Notes: generated by a model from the letters alone, not told the origin. A DNA stretch of 48,158 bases from Streptomyces sporangiiformans (GCF_005768555.2 NZ_VCHX02000345.1:1-48158), one strand, 5' to 3'; positions 37,255-45,862 are shown, counted from the first letter of the stretch. Numbers and translations are program-made.

Positions 37255-38103
37255 CTACTTGACGATGTTGCCGATCTTCGGCGCGGGCTCGTTCTTGTAG
37301 TTGGCCGGACCGAAGTTGTCCTTGACGGCCTTCTCCCAGGCGCCGTCGCTGACCATCTTCTCCAGGGCGGTGTTGATCTTGTTGAGCGTCTCGGTGTCGC
37401 CCTTCTTCACACCGATGCCGTAGTTCTCGTTGCTGAGCTTGAGGCCGAGGAGCTTGAACTGGCCCTTGTACTGCTCCTGTGCGGCGAAGCCCGCGAGGAT
37501 CGAGTCGTCCGTGGTCAGCGCGTCCACGGCGCCGCTCTGCAGAGCGGAGATGCACTCCGAGTAGCCGCTCCTCTCGGTGAGGTTGGCCTTCGGGGCGAAG
37601 TCGTTCTTGACGTTCTGCGCCGAAGTGGAGCCCGTCACCGAGCACAGGTTCTTGTCGTTGAGGTCCGTGGCCTCGGTGATGTCCGAGTCGGCCTTGACCA
37701 ACAGGTCCTGGTGGGCCAGCAGGTAGGGGCCGGCGAAGTCGACCGACTTCTTGCGCTCGTCGTTGATCGAGTAGGTGGCCGCGATGAACTTCACGTCACC
37801 GCGCTTCAGTGCGTTCTCCCGGTCGGGGGTCTTCGTCTCGACGAACTCGATCTGGTCGGCGTCGTAGCCGAGCTCCTTGGCCACGTAGGTCGCGACGTCC
37901 ACGTCGAAGCCCGAGAAGGTACCGTCCGGCTCCTTCAGGCCGAGGCCCGGCTGGTCGTACTTGATGCCGACCTTGATCTTGTCGCCGCCACCGGAACCAC
38001 TGCCGGAGGCGGAGCTCTTGTCGTCGTCACCGCCGCAGGCGGTCGCCGTCACGGAGAGGACGATCGCGGTGGCGGCCGCTGCCGTAACCTTGCGGAACTT
38101 CAT
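37255..38103 (-). CDS. gluB: glutamate-binding lipoprotein GluB
   Basis: The 282-residue periplasmic-type binding protein (SBP_bac_3 family) has a signal peptide with basic start MKFRK, a hydrophobic core and lipobox Cys23 (TATAC-GG), then a Gly/Ser linker. The binding domain includes GFDVDVATYVAKELGY, DFAGPYLLAHQDLLVKADSDI and the family's ALTTDDSILAGF. It would be lipid-anchored outside the membrane and deliver glutamate to GluCD. ATG 38103 is chosen because AAAGGA lies 8 bases upstream, not the in-frame ATG 38112. Confidence 0.92.
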   Translation of the reverse strand: MKFRKVTAAAATAIVLSVTATACGGDDDKSSASGSGSGGGDKIKVGIKYDQPGLGLKEPDGTFSGFDVDVATYVAKELGYDADQIEFVETKTPDRENALKRGDVKFIAATYSINDERKKSVDFAGPYLLAHQDLLVKADSDITEATDLNDKNLCSVTGSTSAQNVKNDFAPKANLTERSGYSECISALQSGAVDALTTDDSILAGFAAQEQYKGQFKLLGLKLSNENYGIGVKKGDTETLNKINTALEKMVSDGAWEKAVKDNFGPANYKNEPAPKIGNIVK

Positions 38104-38189
38104 GGTGAACATCCTTTGCTGGTGAAGAAATGCTGGCCGTTCGATGCTGGTGGCACGGGCTCCTGTTCGTGGCCCGGTGCGCAGGCGCC

Positions 38190-38966
38190 TCAGTGGTGCA
38201 GGATCTTCGACAGAAAGTCCTTGGCACGGTCGCTGCGCGGGTTGCTGAAGAACTGGTCCGGCACAGCCTCCTCGACGATCCGGCCGTCAGCCATGAAAAC
38301 GACACGGTTGGCAGCCGAACGGGCGAAGCCCATCTCGTGCGTGACGACGATCATCGTCATACCGTCACGGGCGAGCTGTTGCATGACTTCCAGGACCTCG
38401 TTGATCATCTCGGGGTCGAGAGCCGATGTCGGCTCGTCGAAGAGCATCACCTTGGGGTCCATGGCCAGCGCCCGGGCGATCGCGACACGCTGCTGCTGAC
38501 CGCCCGAGAGCTGTGCGGGGTACTTGTCCGCCTGTGTGCTGACGCCCACCCGGTCGAGCAGCGCGCGTGCCTTCTCCTCGGCCGCCTTCTTGTCCGCCTT
38601 GCGGACCTTGAGCTGGCCCAGCGTCACGTTCTCGAGCACCGTCTTGTGGGCGAAGAGATTGAAGGACTGGAAGACCATGCCGACGTCGGCACGCAGTCGG
38701 GCGAGCGCCTTGCCCTCCGCGGGCAGTGGTTTGCCGTCGATCGATATGGCTCCCGAATCGATCGACTCCAGACGGTTGATCGTGCGGCACAGGGTGGACT
38801 TTCCGGACCCGGAGGGCCCGATGACCACGACAACCTCACCACGAGTGATGGTCAAGTCGATGTCCTGAAGCACGTGCAACGCGCCGAAGTGCTTGTTGAC
38901 GTTCTGCAGTACGACCAGATCGTCGGCCATGGGTACGGCGTCCTTGGTCACCGATACTTCGGTCAT
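38190..38966 (-). CDS. gluA: glutamate ABC transporter ATP-binding protein GluA
   Basis: The 258-residue ATPase of the polar amino acid family has Walker A GPSGSGKS (50-57), Q-loop VFQSFNLF (from 98), signature LSGGQ (153-157), Walker B VMLFDEP (D177, E178) and the H-loop VTHEMGF. It powers the GluBCD importer. ATG 38966 with AAAAGG upstream is used; ATG 38930 (MADDLVVLQ) is a shorter alternative without a ribosome site. It is the first gene of the operon and is transcribed away from gluR. Confidence 0.92.
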   Translation of the reverse strand: MTEVSVTKDAVPMADDLVVLQNVNKHFGALHVLQDIDLTITRGEVVVVIGPSGSGKSTLCRTINRLESIDSGAISIDGKPLPAEGKALARLRADVGMVFQSFNLFAHKTVLENVTLGQLKVRKADKKAAEEKARALLDRVGVSTQADKYPAQLSGGQQQRVAIARALAMDPKVMLFDEPTSALDPEMINEVLEVMQQLARDGMTMIVVTHEMGFARSAANRVVFMADGRIVEEAVPDQFFSNPRSDRAKDFLSKILHH

Positions 38967-39264
38967 CGGCCTTTTGCTCCGTCCTCCTCGGTTGCGGAGA
39001 CAGTAGTAATGCCTGACGACCAGCGTCATTACATCTGAGGGGAAATTGAGCATAACGATCTGGTAGCAAGCGGACACTCTTCGTGAAGGGAGCCATCCAG
39101 GGTGTACCTGTACGAGCTGAGTACCGGCTGAGTAACGGAAGCCGCCCTCGACCCGCTCCCCCTTGACGCCGTCCTTGTCCATCGGCGTGACTTCCTTGGA
39201 GCATCCGCGCGTGCACACGTATATGTGTCGACATTGTATGACTGATGAAGGGAAGGGGGCCGGA
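38967..39264. promoter_or_regulatory. gluA/gluR divergent control region
   Basis: These 298 bases hold both promoters. Two dyads stand out: GTAATG (39006-39011) with CATTAC (39027-39032), which extends inward as TGACG/CGTCA, lies 40-66 bases before gluA; and the near-palindrome ACACGTATATGTGT (39215-39228) lies 37-50 bases before gluR. Both are candidate GluR sites. I cannot fix the -35/-10 boxes with confidence. Confidence 0.55.
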
Positions 39265-39951
39265 ATGAGACTGCTCCTCGTCGAGGACGACAACCATGTC
39301 GCCGCCGCGCTGTCCGCGGTCCTCGCACGGCACGGCTTCGAGGTCGTGCACGCCCGCAGCGGCGAGGAGGCCCTGCAGGCGCTCGTCCCGGAAAGCGAGG
39401 GCTTCGGGGTGGTACTTCTCGACCTCGGCCTCCCCGACCAGGACGGCTACGAGGTCTGCGGCAAGATCCGCAAACGCACCAGCATTCCGGTGATCATGGT
39501 GACCGCGCGTTCCGACGTACGCTCCCGGATCCACGGCCTCAATCTCGGTGCCGACGACTACGTGGTGAAGCCCTACGACACCGGGGAACTGCTCGCCCGT
39601 ATCCACGCCGTCAGCCGGCGCACCGCTCCCGACGACGCGGCGGTTTCCGGGGAGACCGCGCTGAAACTCGGGTCCGTGCACATCGAACTGCCCACCCGCC
39701 AGGTCAGTGTTGACGGTTCGGTCGTCCAACTGACCCGCAAGGAGTTCGACCTTCTCGCGCTTCTCGCCCAGCGCCCCGGAGTGGTGTTCCGACGGGAGCA
39801 GATCATCAGCGAAGTGTGGCGCACCAGCTGGGAAGGGACCGGCCGCACCCTGGAGGTGCACGTCGCCTCCCTGCGTTCCAAGCTGCGGATGCCGACCCTG
39901 ATCGAGACCGTGCGCGGCGTCGGCTACCGGCTCGTCGCCCCCGCGTCGTAG
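39265..39951 (+). CDS. gluR: GluR response regulator (OmpR family)
   Basis: The 228-residue product has a receiver domain with acidic pocket E7-D8-D9, phospho-acceptor D53 (VVLLDLGLPDQDG) and the K of VVKPYD. A winged-helix DNA-binding domain follows (about 135-225, LTRKEFDLLALLAQRPG and RTLEVHVASLRSKL). Place and partner match GluR of S. coelicolor, which activates the adjacent gluABCD genes in response to glutamate. ATG 39265 lies a few bases after GGAAGGGGG. gluK follows after nine bases. Confidence 0.9.
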   Translation: MRLLLVEDDNHVAAALSAVLARHGFEVVHARSGEEALQALVPESEGFGVVLLDLGLPDQDGYEVCGKIRKRTSIPVIMVTARSDVRSRIHGLNLGADDYVVKPYDTGELLARIHAVSRRTAPDDAAVSGETALKLGSVHIELPTRQVSVDGSVVQLTRKEFDLLALLAQRPGVVFRREQIISEVWRTSWEGTGRTLEVHVASLRSKLRMPTLIETVRGVGYRLVAPAS

Positions 39952-39960
39952 CGGGCCCGG

Positions 39961-41373
39961 GTGAGCGCACGCCTCCTTCCGCTGCTCATCGTTCTGATGG
40001 CGGCCGTACTGCTCGCTCTCGGCCTCCCGCTCGCCATCAGCGTGGCCGCGGCCGAGCAGCAGAAAGTGGTCGTCGACCGCATCGACGACACGGCACGCTT
40101 CGCGTCGCTGGCACAGTTCGTCACCGACCGCCCGACCGGTTCCCGGGTCGCCTCCACCCCCACGGACGAGCGCCGCGAGACCCTCCGCCAGGAACTCACC
40201 AAGTACCACGGCGTGTACGGCATCCGGGCCGGGGTCTTCTACCGCAGCAAAGAACCCATGGCCAACGCGCCCACGGACTGGTACCTCCCCGACGAGAGCG
40301 AAGGCCTCCAGGCGTTCAACGAGGCGCTCCTGGGCCGCCGCAGCCACGACCCGGAGCAGGTCTGGCCCTGGCAGCGCAACCGGCTCGTCGTCGCGTCCCC
40401 GGTCATCCGGGACGGCGACGTCATCGCGGTCGTGGTCACCGACTCGCCCACCGGGCAGATGCGTTCGAAGACCCTCCACGCCTGGCTGATCATCGGCGCG
40501 GGAGAGGCCGCCGCGATGCTCCTCGCCCTCGGCGCCGCGCTGCGCCTCACCGGCTGGGTGCTCCGGCCGGTGCGCGTCCTGGACGCCACCACGCACGACA
40601 TCGCGACCGGACGCCTCAAGTCCCGGGTCGCGGTCGCCGGAGGCCCACCGGAACTCCGGCGTCTGGCCCGCTCGTTCAACGAGATGGCCGACAACGTCGA
40701 GGACGTCCTGGAACAGCAGCGCGCCTTCGTCGCCGACGCCTCGCACCAGCTGCGCAACCCCCTGTCCGCCCTGCTGCTGCGCATCGAGCTGCTCGCCCTG
40801 GAGCTCCCTCAGGGCAACGAGGAGATCGCCTCCGTCCGCACCGAGGGCAAGCGCCTCGCCAACGTTCTGGACGACCTGCTCGATCTGGCCCTGGCCGAGC
40901 ACGCCGAGGCGGATCTGCGGCTCACCGACATCGGCGAACTGGCCGCCGAGCGCGTGGCCTCCTGGTCGCCGGTCGCCGACGACAAGGGCGTACGCCTGGT
41001 CGGGAACTGCCCGGCCACGACCGCCTGGGCCGACCCGGTCGCTCTCTCCAGCGCACTGGACGCGGTGATCGACAACGCGCTGAAGTTCACGCCCGAGGGC
41101 GAGTGCGTGGAGGTCGAGGTGGCGTCCAACGGGGTGACCTCGACCATCGTGGTCACCGACCGCGGTCCGGGGCTCAGCGACGACGAACTCGCCCGTATCG
41201 GTGACCGGTTCTGGCGCAGCGCCGGCCACCAGAACATCAAGGGTTCGGGTCTCGGACTGTCGATCTCACGGGCGCTGCTCGCGGCGGGCGGCGGGTCGAT
41301 CGCGTACGCCCATCACGAGCCGCACGGTCTGAAGGTGACGGTGATCGTGCCGCGCTCGGCACCTACGGCCTGA
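39961..41373 (+). CDS. gluK: GluK sensor histidine kinase
   Basis: The 470-residue membrane kinase has helix 1 at about residues 5-30, an extracytoplasmic sensor domain at about 31-170 and helix 2 at about 173-198. A HAMP linker follows, then HisKA with phospho-acceptor His262 (ADASHQLRNPLSALL) and an HATPase with N-box DAVIDNALKFTPEG and G-box GSGLGLSIS. The S. coelicolor homologue senses external glutamate. The start is GTG 39961. The stop codon lies in the first of four 22-bp tandem repeats. Confidence 0.9.
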   Translation: MSARLLPLLIVLMAAVLLALGLPLAISVAAAEQQKVVVDRIDDTARFASLAQFVTDRPTGSRVASTPTDERRETLRQELTKYHGVYGIRAGVFYRSKEPMANAPTDWYLPDESEGLQAFNEALLGRRSHDPEQVWPWQRNRLVVASPVIRDGDVIAVVVTDSPTGQMRSKTLHAWLIIGAGEAAAMLLALGAALRLTGWVLRPVRVLDATTHDIATGRLKSRVAVAGGPPELRRLARSFNEMADNVEDVLEQQRAFVADASHQLRNPLSALLLRIELLALELPQGNEEIASVRTEGKRLANVLDDLLDLALAEHAEADLRLTDIGELAAERVASWSPVADDKGVRLVGNCPATTAWADPVALSSALDAVIDNALKFTPEGECVEVEVASNGVTSTIVVTDRGPGLSDDELARIGDRFWRSAGHQNIKGSGLGLSISRALLAAGGGSIAYAHHEPHGLKVTVIVPRSAPTA

Positions 41374-41442
41374 TGACTCGGCACCTACGGCCTGATGACT
41401 CGGCAACTACCGGCTGAAGGCTCGGCGCCCACGCCCTGATGC
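41355..41442. repeat. four 22-bp tandem repeats across the gluK stop codon
   Basis: Units start at 41355, 41377, 41399 and 41421, each beginning CTCGGC. Units 1 and 2 are identical (CTCGGCACCTACGGCC then TGATGA); units 3 and 4 have diverged. The gluK stop (41371-41373) is in unit 1, so the gene end has been copied downstream. Confidence 0.92.
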
Positions 41443-41457
41443 CAGGGCTGGACCGGG

Positions 41458-42456
41458 TTACGGCTTGACCGAGCGGTAGTAGCGGCGCGCGCCCTCATGC
41501 AGGTCCAGGGGATCGGTGTAGATCGCCGTCCGGAGGTCCACGAGCTGCGCCGCGTGCACCTCGCCGCCGATGCGGTCGCGGCTGTCGATCACCGTACGCG
41601 TCAGCCCCTCGGTCAGCTCGGCGTCGGTGTCGGCCCGCGTCACGAGCAGGTTCGCCACCGCCAACGTCGGTACGGCGGTGCCCGCCTGGGCCTTGGGATA
41701 GGCGTCCGCGGGCATGACGGCGGCGCGGTAGTAGCGGGACTCGCGGCCCTGCTTGTGCAGCTTCGCGATGAGGTCTTCGTCGATCGGGACCAGCCTGATG
41801 TCGACGCTCGTCGAGAGGTCGGTCACGGCACTGGTCGGCAGCCCGCCGGACCAGAAGAAGGCGTCGATCTTGCCCTCCTCAAGCAGCTTCGGCATGGTTC
41901 CTATGCCCTCGGACACCGGGGTGATGTCCTTCCCCAGGTCGAGACCGGCCGCCTCGAGCACATGCCCCGCGATCAGCCGTACGCCCGAGCCGGGCTGCCC
42001 CACGGCCACCTTCTTCCCCCGGAGATCCCTGATGGAGTCCACGGAGGACGCGCGCGGAACGACCACGTGCATGTAGTCGTCGTACAGCCGGGCGCAGCCG
42101 CGCAGCTGGTCCGCACCCGGTCCGCCCGCCAGCTTGTACTTCTCCACCGCATCGGCCGCCGCGATCGTGAAGTCCGCCTCCCCGGTGGCCACCCGCGCCA
42201 CGTTCTCCTGCGAGCCCTCGCTGTTCAGCAGCTTCACGTCCAGGCGCGGCATGTCCTTCGCCAGTGCCTTCTGCAGCAGCTCCCCGTAGAGCTGGTAGAC
42301 CCCCGTCCGCGTACCCGTGCTGAAGGTGACCGTCCCGCCCGGCGAGCTCTCGCCCAGGGGCAGCAGCCACCACAACAGCAGCCCGAAGGCCACGAAGGCG
42401 GCGGTCGAACCCTGCAGGACGCGGCGTCTGCCGATGCGGCCGAGTACCTGGAACAT
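41458..42456 (-). CDS. TAXI family solute-binding protein (orphan)
   Basis: The 332-residue product belongs to the TAXI (TRAP-associated extracytoplasmic immunogenic) binding-protein family: GTVTFSTGTRTGVYQLYGEL, GEADFTIAAADAV, LRGKKVAVGQPGSGVRLIAG and AFFWSGGLPTSAV. The N-terminus, GRIGRRRVLQGSTAAFVAFG, has a twin-arginine pattern followed by a hydrophobic helix without a lipobox Cys, so it could be a Tat substrate or an uncleaved anchor. TRAP membrane subunits are not in the window, so the partner and ligand are unknown. It is convergent with gluK and divergent from miaB. Confidence 0.85.
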   Translation of the reverse strand: MFQVLGRIGRRRVLQGSTAAFVAFGLLLWWLLPLGESSPGGTVTFSTGTRTGVYQLYGELLQKALAKDMPRLDVKLLNSEGSQENVARVATGEADFTIAAADAVEKYKLAGGPGADQLRGCARLYDDYMHVVVPRASSVDSIRDLRGKKVAVGQPGSGVRLIAGHVLEAAGLDLGKDITPVSEGIGTMPKLLEEGKIDAFFWSGGLPTSAVTDLSTSVDIRLVPIDEDLIAKLHKQGRESRYYRAAVMPADAYPKAQAGTAVPTLAVANLLVTRADTDAELTEGLTRTVIDSRDRIGGEVHAAQLVDLRTAIYTDPLDLHEGARRYYRSVKP

Positions 42457-42595
42457 GCGCGCGATCCTGCCAGCTCACGGGCGGCGATGACCAGGGCAGG
42501 GCCCATGAGCCACCCTCCATGCGCCGGTGCCGGCCCGGGCCCGCCGGGAATACCCGGCCACGCGCGCGTGGCGACCCCGTACCCTGGTGTACGAG

Positions 42596-44083
42596 ATGAG
42601 CGCGAAGACTTACGAGGTGCGCACCTACGGGTGCCAGATGAACGTCCACGACTCCGAGCGGCTCTCCGGGCTGCTGGAGGACGCAGGTTACGTGCGGGCA
42701 CCCGAGGGTGCGGACGGCGACGCGGATGTCGTCGTCTTCAACACGTGTGCCGTGCGGGAGAACGCCGACAACCGCCTGTACGGCAATCTCGGCCGTCTCG
42801 CGCCGATGAAGTCGAAGCGGCCCGGGATGCAGATCGCCGTCGGGGGCTGTCTCGCGCAGAAGGACCGCGACACCATCGTGAAGAAGGCGCCCTGGGTGGA
42901 CGTCGTCTTCGGCACGCACAACATCGGCAAGCTGCCCGTCCTCCTGGAGCGCGCCCGCGTCCAGGAAGAGGCACAGGTCGAGATCGCCGAGTCGCTCGAG
43001 GCGTTCCCCTCGACGCTGCCGACCCGCCGCGAGAGTGCCTACGCCGCGTGGGTCTCCATCTCCGTCGGCTGCAACAACACCTGCACGTTCTGCATCGTCC
43101 CGGCGCTGCGCGGCAAGGAGAAGGACCGCAGGACCGGTGACATCCTCGCCGAGATCGAGGCGCTGGTCGGCGAGGGCGTCAGTGAGATCACGCTGCTTGG
43201 CCAGAACGTCAACGCCTACGGCGCCGACATCGGCGACCGCGAGGCCTTCAGCAAGCTGCTGCGGGCCTGCGGGAAGATCGACGGCCTGGAGCGCGTGCGG
43301 TTCACCTCGCCGCACCCCCGTGACTTCACGGACGACGTGATCGCGGCGATGGCCGAGACGCCGAACGTGATGCCCCAGCTCCACATGCCGCTGCAGTCCG
43401 GCTCCGACCCCGTCCTGAAGGCGATGCGCCGCTCGTACCGGCAGGACCGGTATCTCGGGATCATCGAGAAGGTCCGTGCCGCGATCCCGCACGCCGCCAT
43501 CACCACGGACATCATCGTGGGCTTCCCCGGCGAGACCGAGGAGGACTTCGAGCAGACCCTGCACGTGGTCCGCGAGGCGCGTTTCGCCCAGGCGTTCACG
43601 TTCCAGTACTCCAAGCGCCCCGGCACCCCGGCGGCCACCATGGAGAACCAGATCCCCAAGCAGGTCGTGCAGTCGCGCTACGAGCGCCTCGTCGCCCTCC
43701 AGGAGGAGATCTCCTGGGAGGAGAACAAGAAGCAGGTCGGCCGCACCCTGGAGCTGATGGCCGCCGAGGGCGAGGGCCGCAAGGACGGCGCCACGCACCG
43801 TCTCTCCGGCCGTGCCCCCGACAACCGCCTGGTGCACTTCACCAAGCCCGACGTCGAGGTGCGCCCCGGCGACGTGGTCACCGTGGAGATCACGTACGCC
43901 GCCCCGCACCACCTGCTCGCCGAGGGCGCCGTCCTCGACGTGCGCCGCACGTGCGCGGGAGACGCCTGGGAGAAGCGCAACGCGGCCGAGACCGCCAAGC
44001 CGGCGGGCGTGATGCTCGGGTTGCCCGCCGTGGGTGTCCCGGCGCCGCTGCCGGCCGCCACGGGCGGCTGCTCCGCTCACTGA
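42596..44083 (+). CDS. miaB: MiaB, tRNA-2-methylthio-N6-isopentenyladenosine synthase
   Basis: This 495-residue radical-SAM enzyme adds a methylthio group to i6A37 in tRNAs that read codons starting with U. The N-terminal domain has C13 (TYGCQMNVHDSERL), with further cluster cysteines in NTCAVREN and GGCLAQ. The radical-SAM motif is C159-x3-C163-x2-C166 (CNNTCTFC), and a TRAM domain follows. The last 50 residues form a variable Ala/Pro-rich tail ending GGCSAH. ATG 42596 is preferred to the upstream frame from 42527, since the MiaB fold begins at TYEVRTYGC. Its substrate is made by MiaA, encoded at 45863. Confidence 0.94.
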   Translation: MSAKTYEVRTYGCQMNVHDSERLSGLLEDAGYVRAPEGADGDADVVVFNTCAVRENADNRLYGNLGRLAPMKSKRPGMQIAVGGCLAQKDRDTIVKKAPWVDVVFGTHNIGKLPVLLERARVQEEAQVEIAESLEAFPSTLPTRRESAYAAWVSISVGCNNTCTFCIVPALRGKEKDRRTGDILAEIEALVGEGVSEITLLGQNVNAYGADIGDREAFSKLLRACGKIDGLERVRFTSPHPRDFTDDVIAAMAETPNVMPQLHMPLQSGSDPVLKAMRRSYRQDRYLGIIEKVRAAIPHAAITTDIIVGFPGETEEDFEQTLHVVREARFAQAFTFQYSKRPGTPAATMENQIPKQVVQSRYERLVALQEEISWEENKKQVGRTLELMAAEGEGRKDGATHRLSGRAPDNRLVHFTKPDVEVRPGDVVTVEITYAAPHHLLAEGAVLDVRRTCAGDAWEKRNAAETAKPAGVMLGLPAVGVPAPLPAATGGCSAH

Positions 44084-44111
44084 CCGCACCGAGCGCTGAC
44101 CGCACCGAGCG
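44080..44111. repeat. 16-bp perfect tandem duplication across the miaB stop codon
   Basis: CTGACCGCACCGAGCG occurs twice in a row, and the TGA stop (44081-44083) is inside the first copy. Confidence 0.93.
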
Positions 44112-44151
44112 CGACCATTTGGACGGGCAGCCGCGGCAGTAGGCTGCGATC

Positions 44152-44880
44152 ATGCTGGTCGCCGCCGCCGTCTGCCCCTGCCCGCCCCTGCTCGTGCCGG
44201 AGGTCGCGGCGGGCGCGGCGCCCGAGCTGGACACCGCGCGAGCGGCCTGCGAGGACGCCCTAGGGGTACTCGCCGCGGCGCGGCCCGACCGGCTGATCGT
44301 CGTCGGCCCCGCCGAGCCGAGCGGACGCGGACCGTATCCGGAAGGCTCGCACGGCTCGTTCCGCGGCTTCGGCGTGGACCTCGACGTCCGCCTCGGTGAG
44401 CACGGGCCGGGCGTCGACTCGTCGGAGACGTCGGCACGTGAACTTCCGCTGTCGCTGGCCGTCGCGGCCTGGCTGCTGAGACGAACGGACTGGTCCTACG
44501 CCCCGGTCGAGGGTCTCGGCGTGGAGGAACGTCTCTCGGTCGAGCGCTGCCTTCGGGCCGGAGAGGACATCGCCGCGCGGGCGGGACGGGTGGCGCTGCT
44601 GGTGATGGGCGACGCCAGCGCGTGCCGGACGGTCAAGGCGCCGGGATATCTGGACGAGCGGGCGGCGGAGTTCGACGCGGGGGTCGCGCGTGCGCTGGGG
44701 ACGGCGGACGTGGCGGCACTCAAGGCACTGGACGCCGACTTGGCGTACGAGCTGAAGGCCTCCGGCCGCGCCTCCTGGCACGTGCTCGCGGGCGCGGCCG
44801 AGGGTGCGGGCCTCGGCGGCGCGCTGCTGTACGAGGACGCGCCCTACGGCGTGGGGTACTTGGTGACGGCCTGGTCTTAG
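44152..44880 (+). CDS. class III extradiol dioxygenase-like (LigB-fold) protein
   Basis: The 242-residue protein has the LigB/AmmeMemo-type start MLVAAAVCPCPPLLVPEV and an Asp/His-bearing middle, but the metal-binding His pair expected near the start is not clear. Catalysis is therefore unproven. A homologue lies between miaB and miaA in other actinobacteria (Rv2728c in M. tuberculosis), which is a strong sign of a real conserved gene, perhaps linked to tRNA or cofactor work. ATG 44152 gives the family length. A miaB-linked transcript is possible, as only 68 bases separate them. Confidence 0.78.
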   Translation: MLVAAAVCPCPPLLVPEVAAGAAPELDTARAACEDALGVLAAARPDRLIVVGPAEPSGRGPYPEGSHGSFRGFGVDLDVRLGEHGPGVDSSETSARELPLSLAVAAWLLRRTDWSYAPVEGLGVEERLSVERCLRAGEDIAARAGRVALLVMGDASACRTVKAPGYLDERAAEFDAGVARALGTADVAALKALDADLAYELKASGRASWHVLAGAAEGAGLGGALLYEDAPYGVGYLVTAWS

Positions 44881-45048
44881 GCACTCGACGCCGGACGGCT
44901 ACGAGGTGCGGGCCTCGGGGCGCCGCCAATATCTGGGCGTGGCTGCCGAGTTGGCCCCCAGGCGTGGTGGCCGGGCCCCGGGGCGTGACGGCCGGACCCC
45001 GGGCCGTGCGTGGCTTCGCCCGGCAGCAGATGGCGTCGGCCAAGCACA

Positions 45049-45094
45049 CGGCGGACGGCCCGGAGCCTCATGTGCTCCGCGAAGCCGTCCGCCG
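45049..45094. terminator. strong hairpin terminator between convergent genes
   Basis: CGGCGGACGGC (45049-45059) pairs perfectly with GCCGTCCGCCG (45084-45094), and GGAGC (45062-45066) pairs with GCTCC (45074-45078) inside it. It lies between the extradiol-like gene (plus) and the antitoxin-like gene (minus), so it may serve both. The preceding 168 bases (44881-45048) hold nothing I recognise. Confidence 0.82.
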
Positions 45095-45104
45095 AGGTGC
45101 TGTT

Positions 45105-45374
45105 TCACGATGTCGGGGGCGGCGGAGGCGCAGCGCCGCCGTCCGTCCCACCGCGCTCCTTGTGCGCGAGCCGGTCCAGGGCGTCCTTGGCCTTGCCGGC
45201 CCTTGTCTGGATCTTGTCGCTGTACTTGCCCTTGGTCTTCTCATCGGCCAGCTTGGCGGCCCTGTCGAGACCGTGCTCGATCTTGTCGATCGGGCCGGGA
45301 TGCCGCTGTGCGAGGTCTGAGACCTTCTCCTTGGCAGGCGCGAGCCTGCCCTTCAGATTGTCCAGGAGACCCAT
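45105..45374 (-). CDS. MT0933-like antitoxin family protein (orphan)
   Basis: The 89-residue, mostly helical protein matches the MT0933 antitoxin family (PF14013): MGLLDNLKGRLAPAKEKV, then DEKTKGKYSDKIQ and AKDALDRLAHKE. The last 15 residues are Gly/Pro-rich. Family members pair with a toxin in some mycobacteria, but no toxin-like gene is next to it here, so the function may differ. It follows the acidic protein gene after 24 bases on the same strand, forming a small operon. Confidence 0.75.
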   Translation of the reverse strand: MGLLDNLKGRLAPAKEKVSDLAQRHPGPIDKIEHGLDRAAKLADEKTKGKYSDKIQTRAGKAKDALDRLAHKERGGTDGGAAPPPPPTS

Positions 45375-45398
45375 GGTTCACCCACCCTCGCGGGACCG

Positions 45399-45680
45399 TT
45401 ACTTGTGGGCGCCCTCGTCGGCCTGGTTGTCGGCCGCCGCCTCGGCGGACTGCTGCTTGGGGATCTCGACGCCGTCCCCCGACGCGGTTTCGGCGGGCTC
45501 GGCCGACGTCGCCGCGGACTCGGTCCCCGTCTCGGCCGCCCCCTTCACGGCGTCCTCCGTCTCAGCCTTCACCTCGGGGTCGGCCGTCAGTGTGTCGGCC
45601 TGTGCCTCGGTGCTTGACGCATCTTCGGACTTCTTGGACTTGGATCCATCTTTCCTAAGAAGCCTTGCAAAAACGCCCAT
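45399..45680 (-). CDS. small acidic low-complexity protein, function unknown
   Basis: The 93-residue protein starts MGVFARLLRKDGSKS, a short basic amphipathic head. It then runs into a long Ala/Glu/Thr/Ser-rich acidic stretch with almost no hydrophobic or aromatic residues, so it is probably disordered. ATG 45680 has a good ribosome site (GGAG about 7 bases upstream). I recognise similar Streptomyces proteins that carry the loose database name 'gliding motility protein', for which no function is established. It is the first gene of an operon with the antitoxin-like gene. Confidence 0.7.
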   Translation of the reverse strand: MGVFARLLRKDGSKSKKSEDASSTEAQADTLTADPEVKAETEDAVKGAAETGTESAATSAEPAETASGDGVEIPKQQSAEAAADNQADEGAHK

Positions 45681-45862
45681 ATCATCTCCATACCCTACTC
45701 GTGCGGGCGAAATTCCGCGTCGCCCGGTGCGTCCCATTGCCTCGCCCGGGTCGCCGCCCCTCGAAACCGGCGGCTGGAACCTCCCAAGAGGCAACGACCC
45801 CGGGCCCGTGGCGTCACGTATCTCGTTCGAGAAGAGGCCCTGGGGTTTGCGAGACTGTTGCG

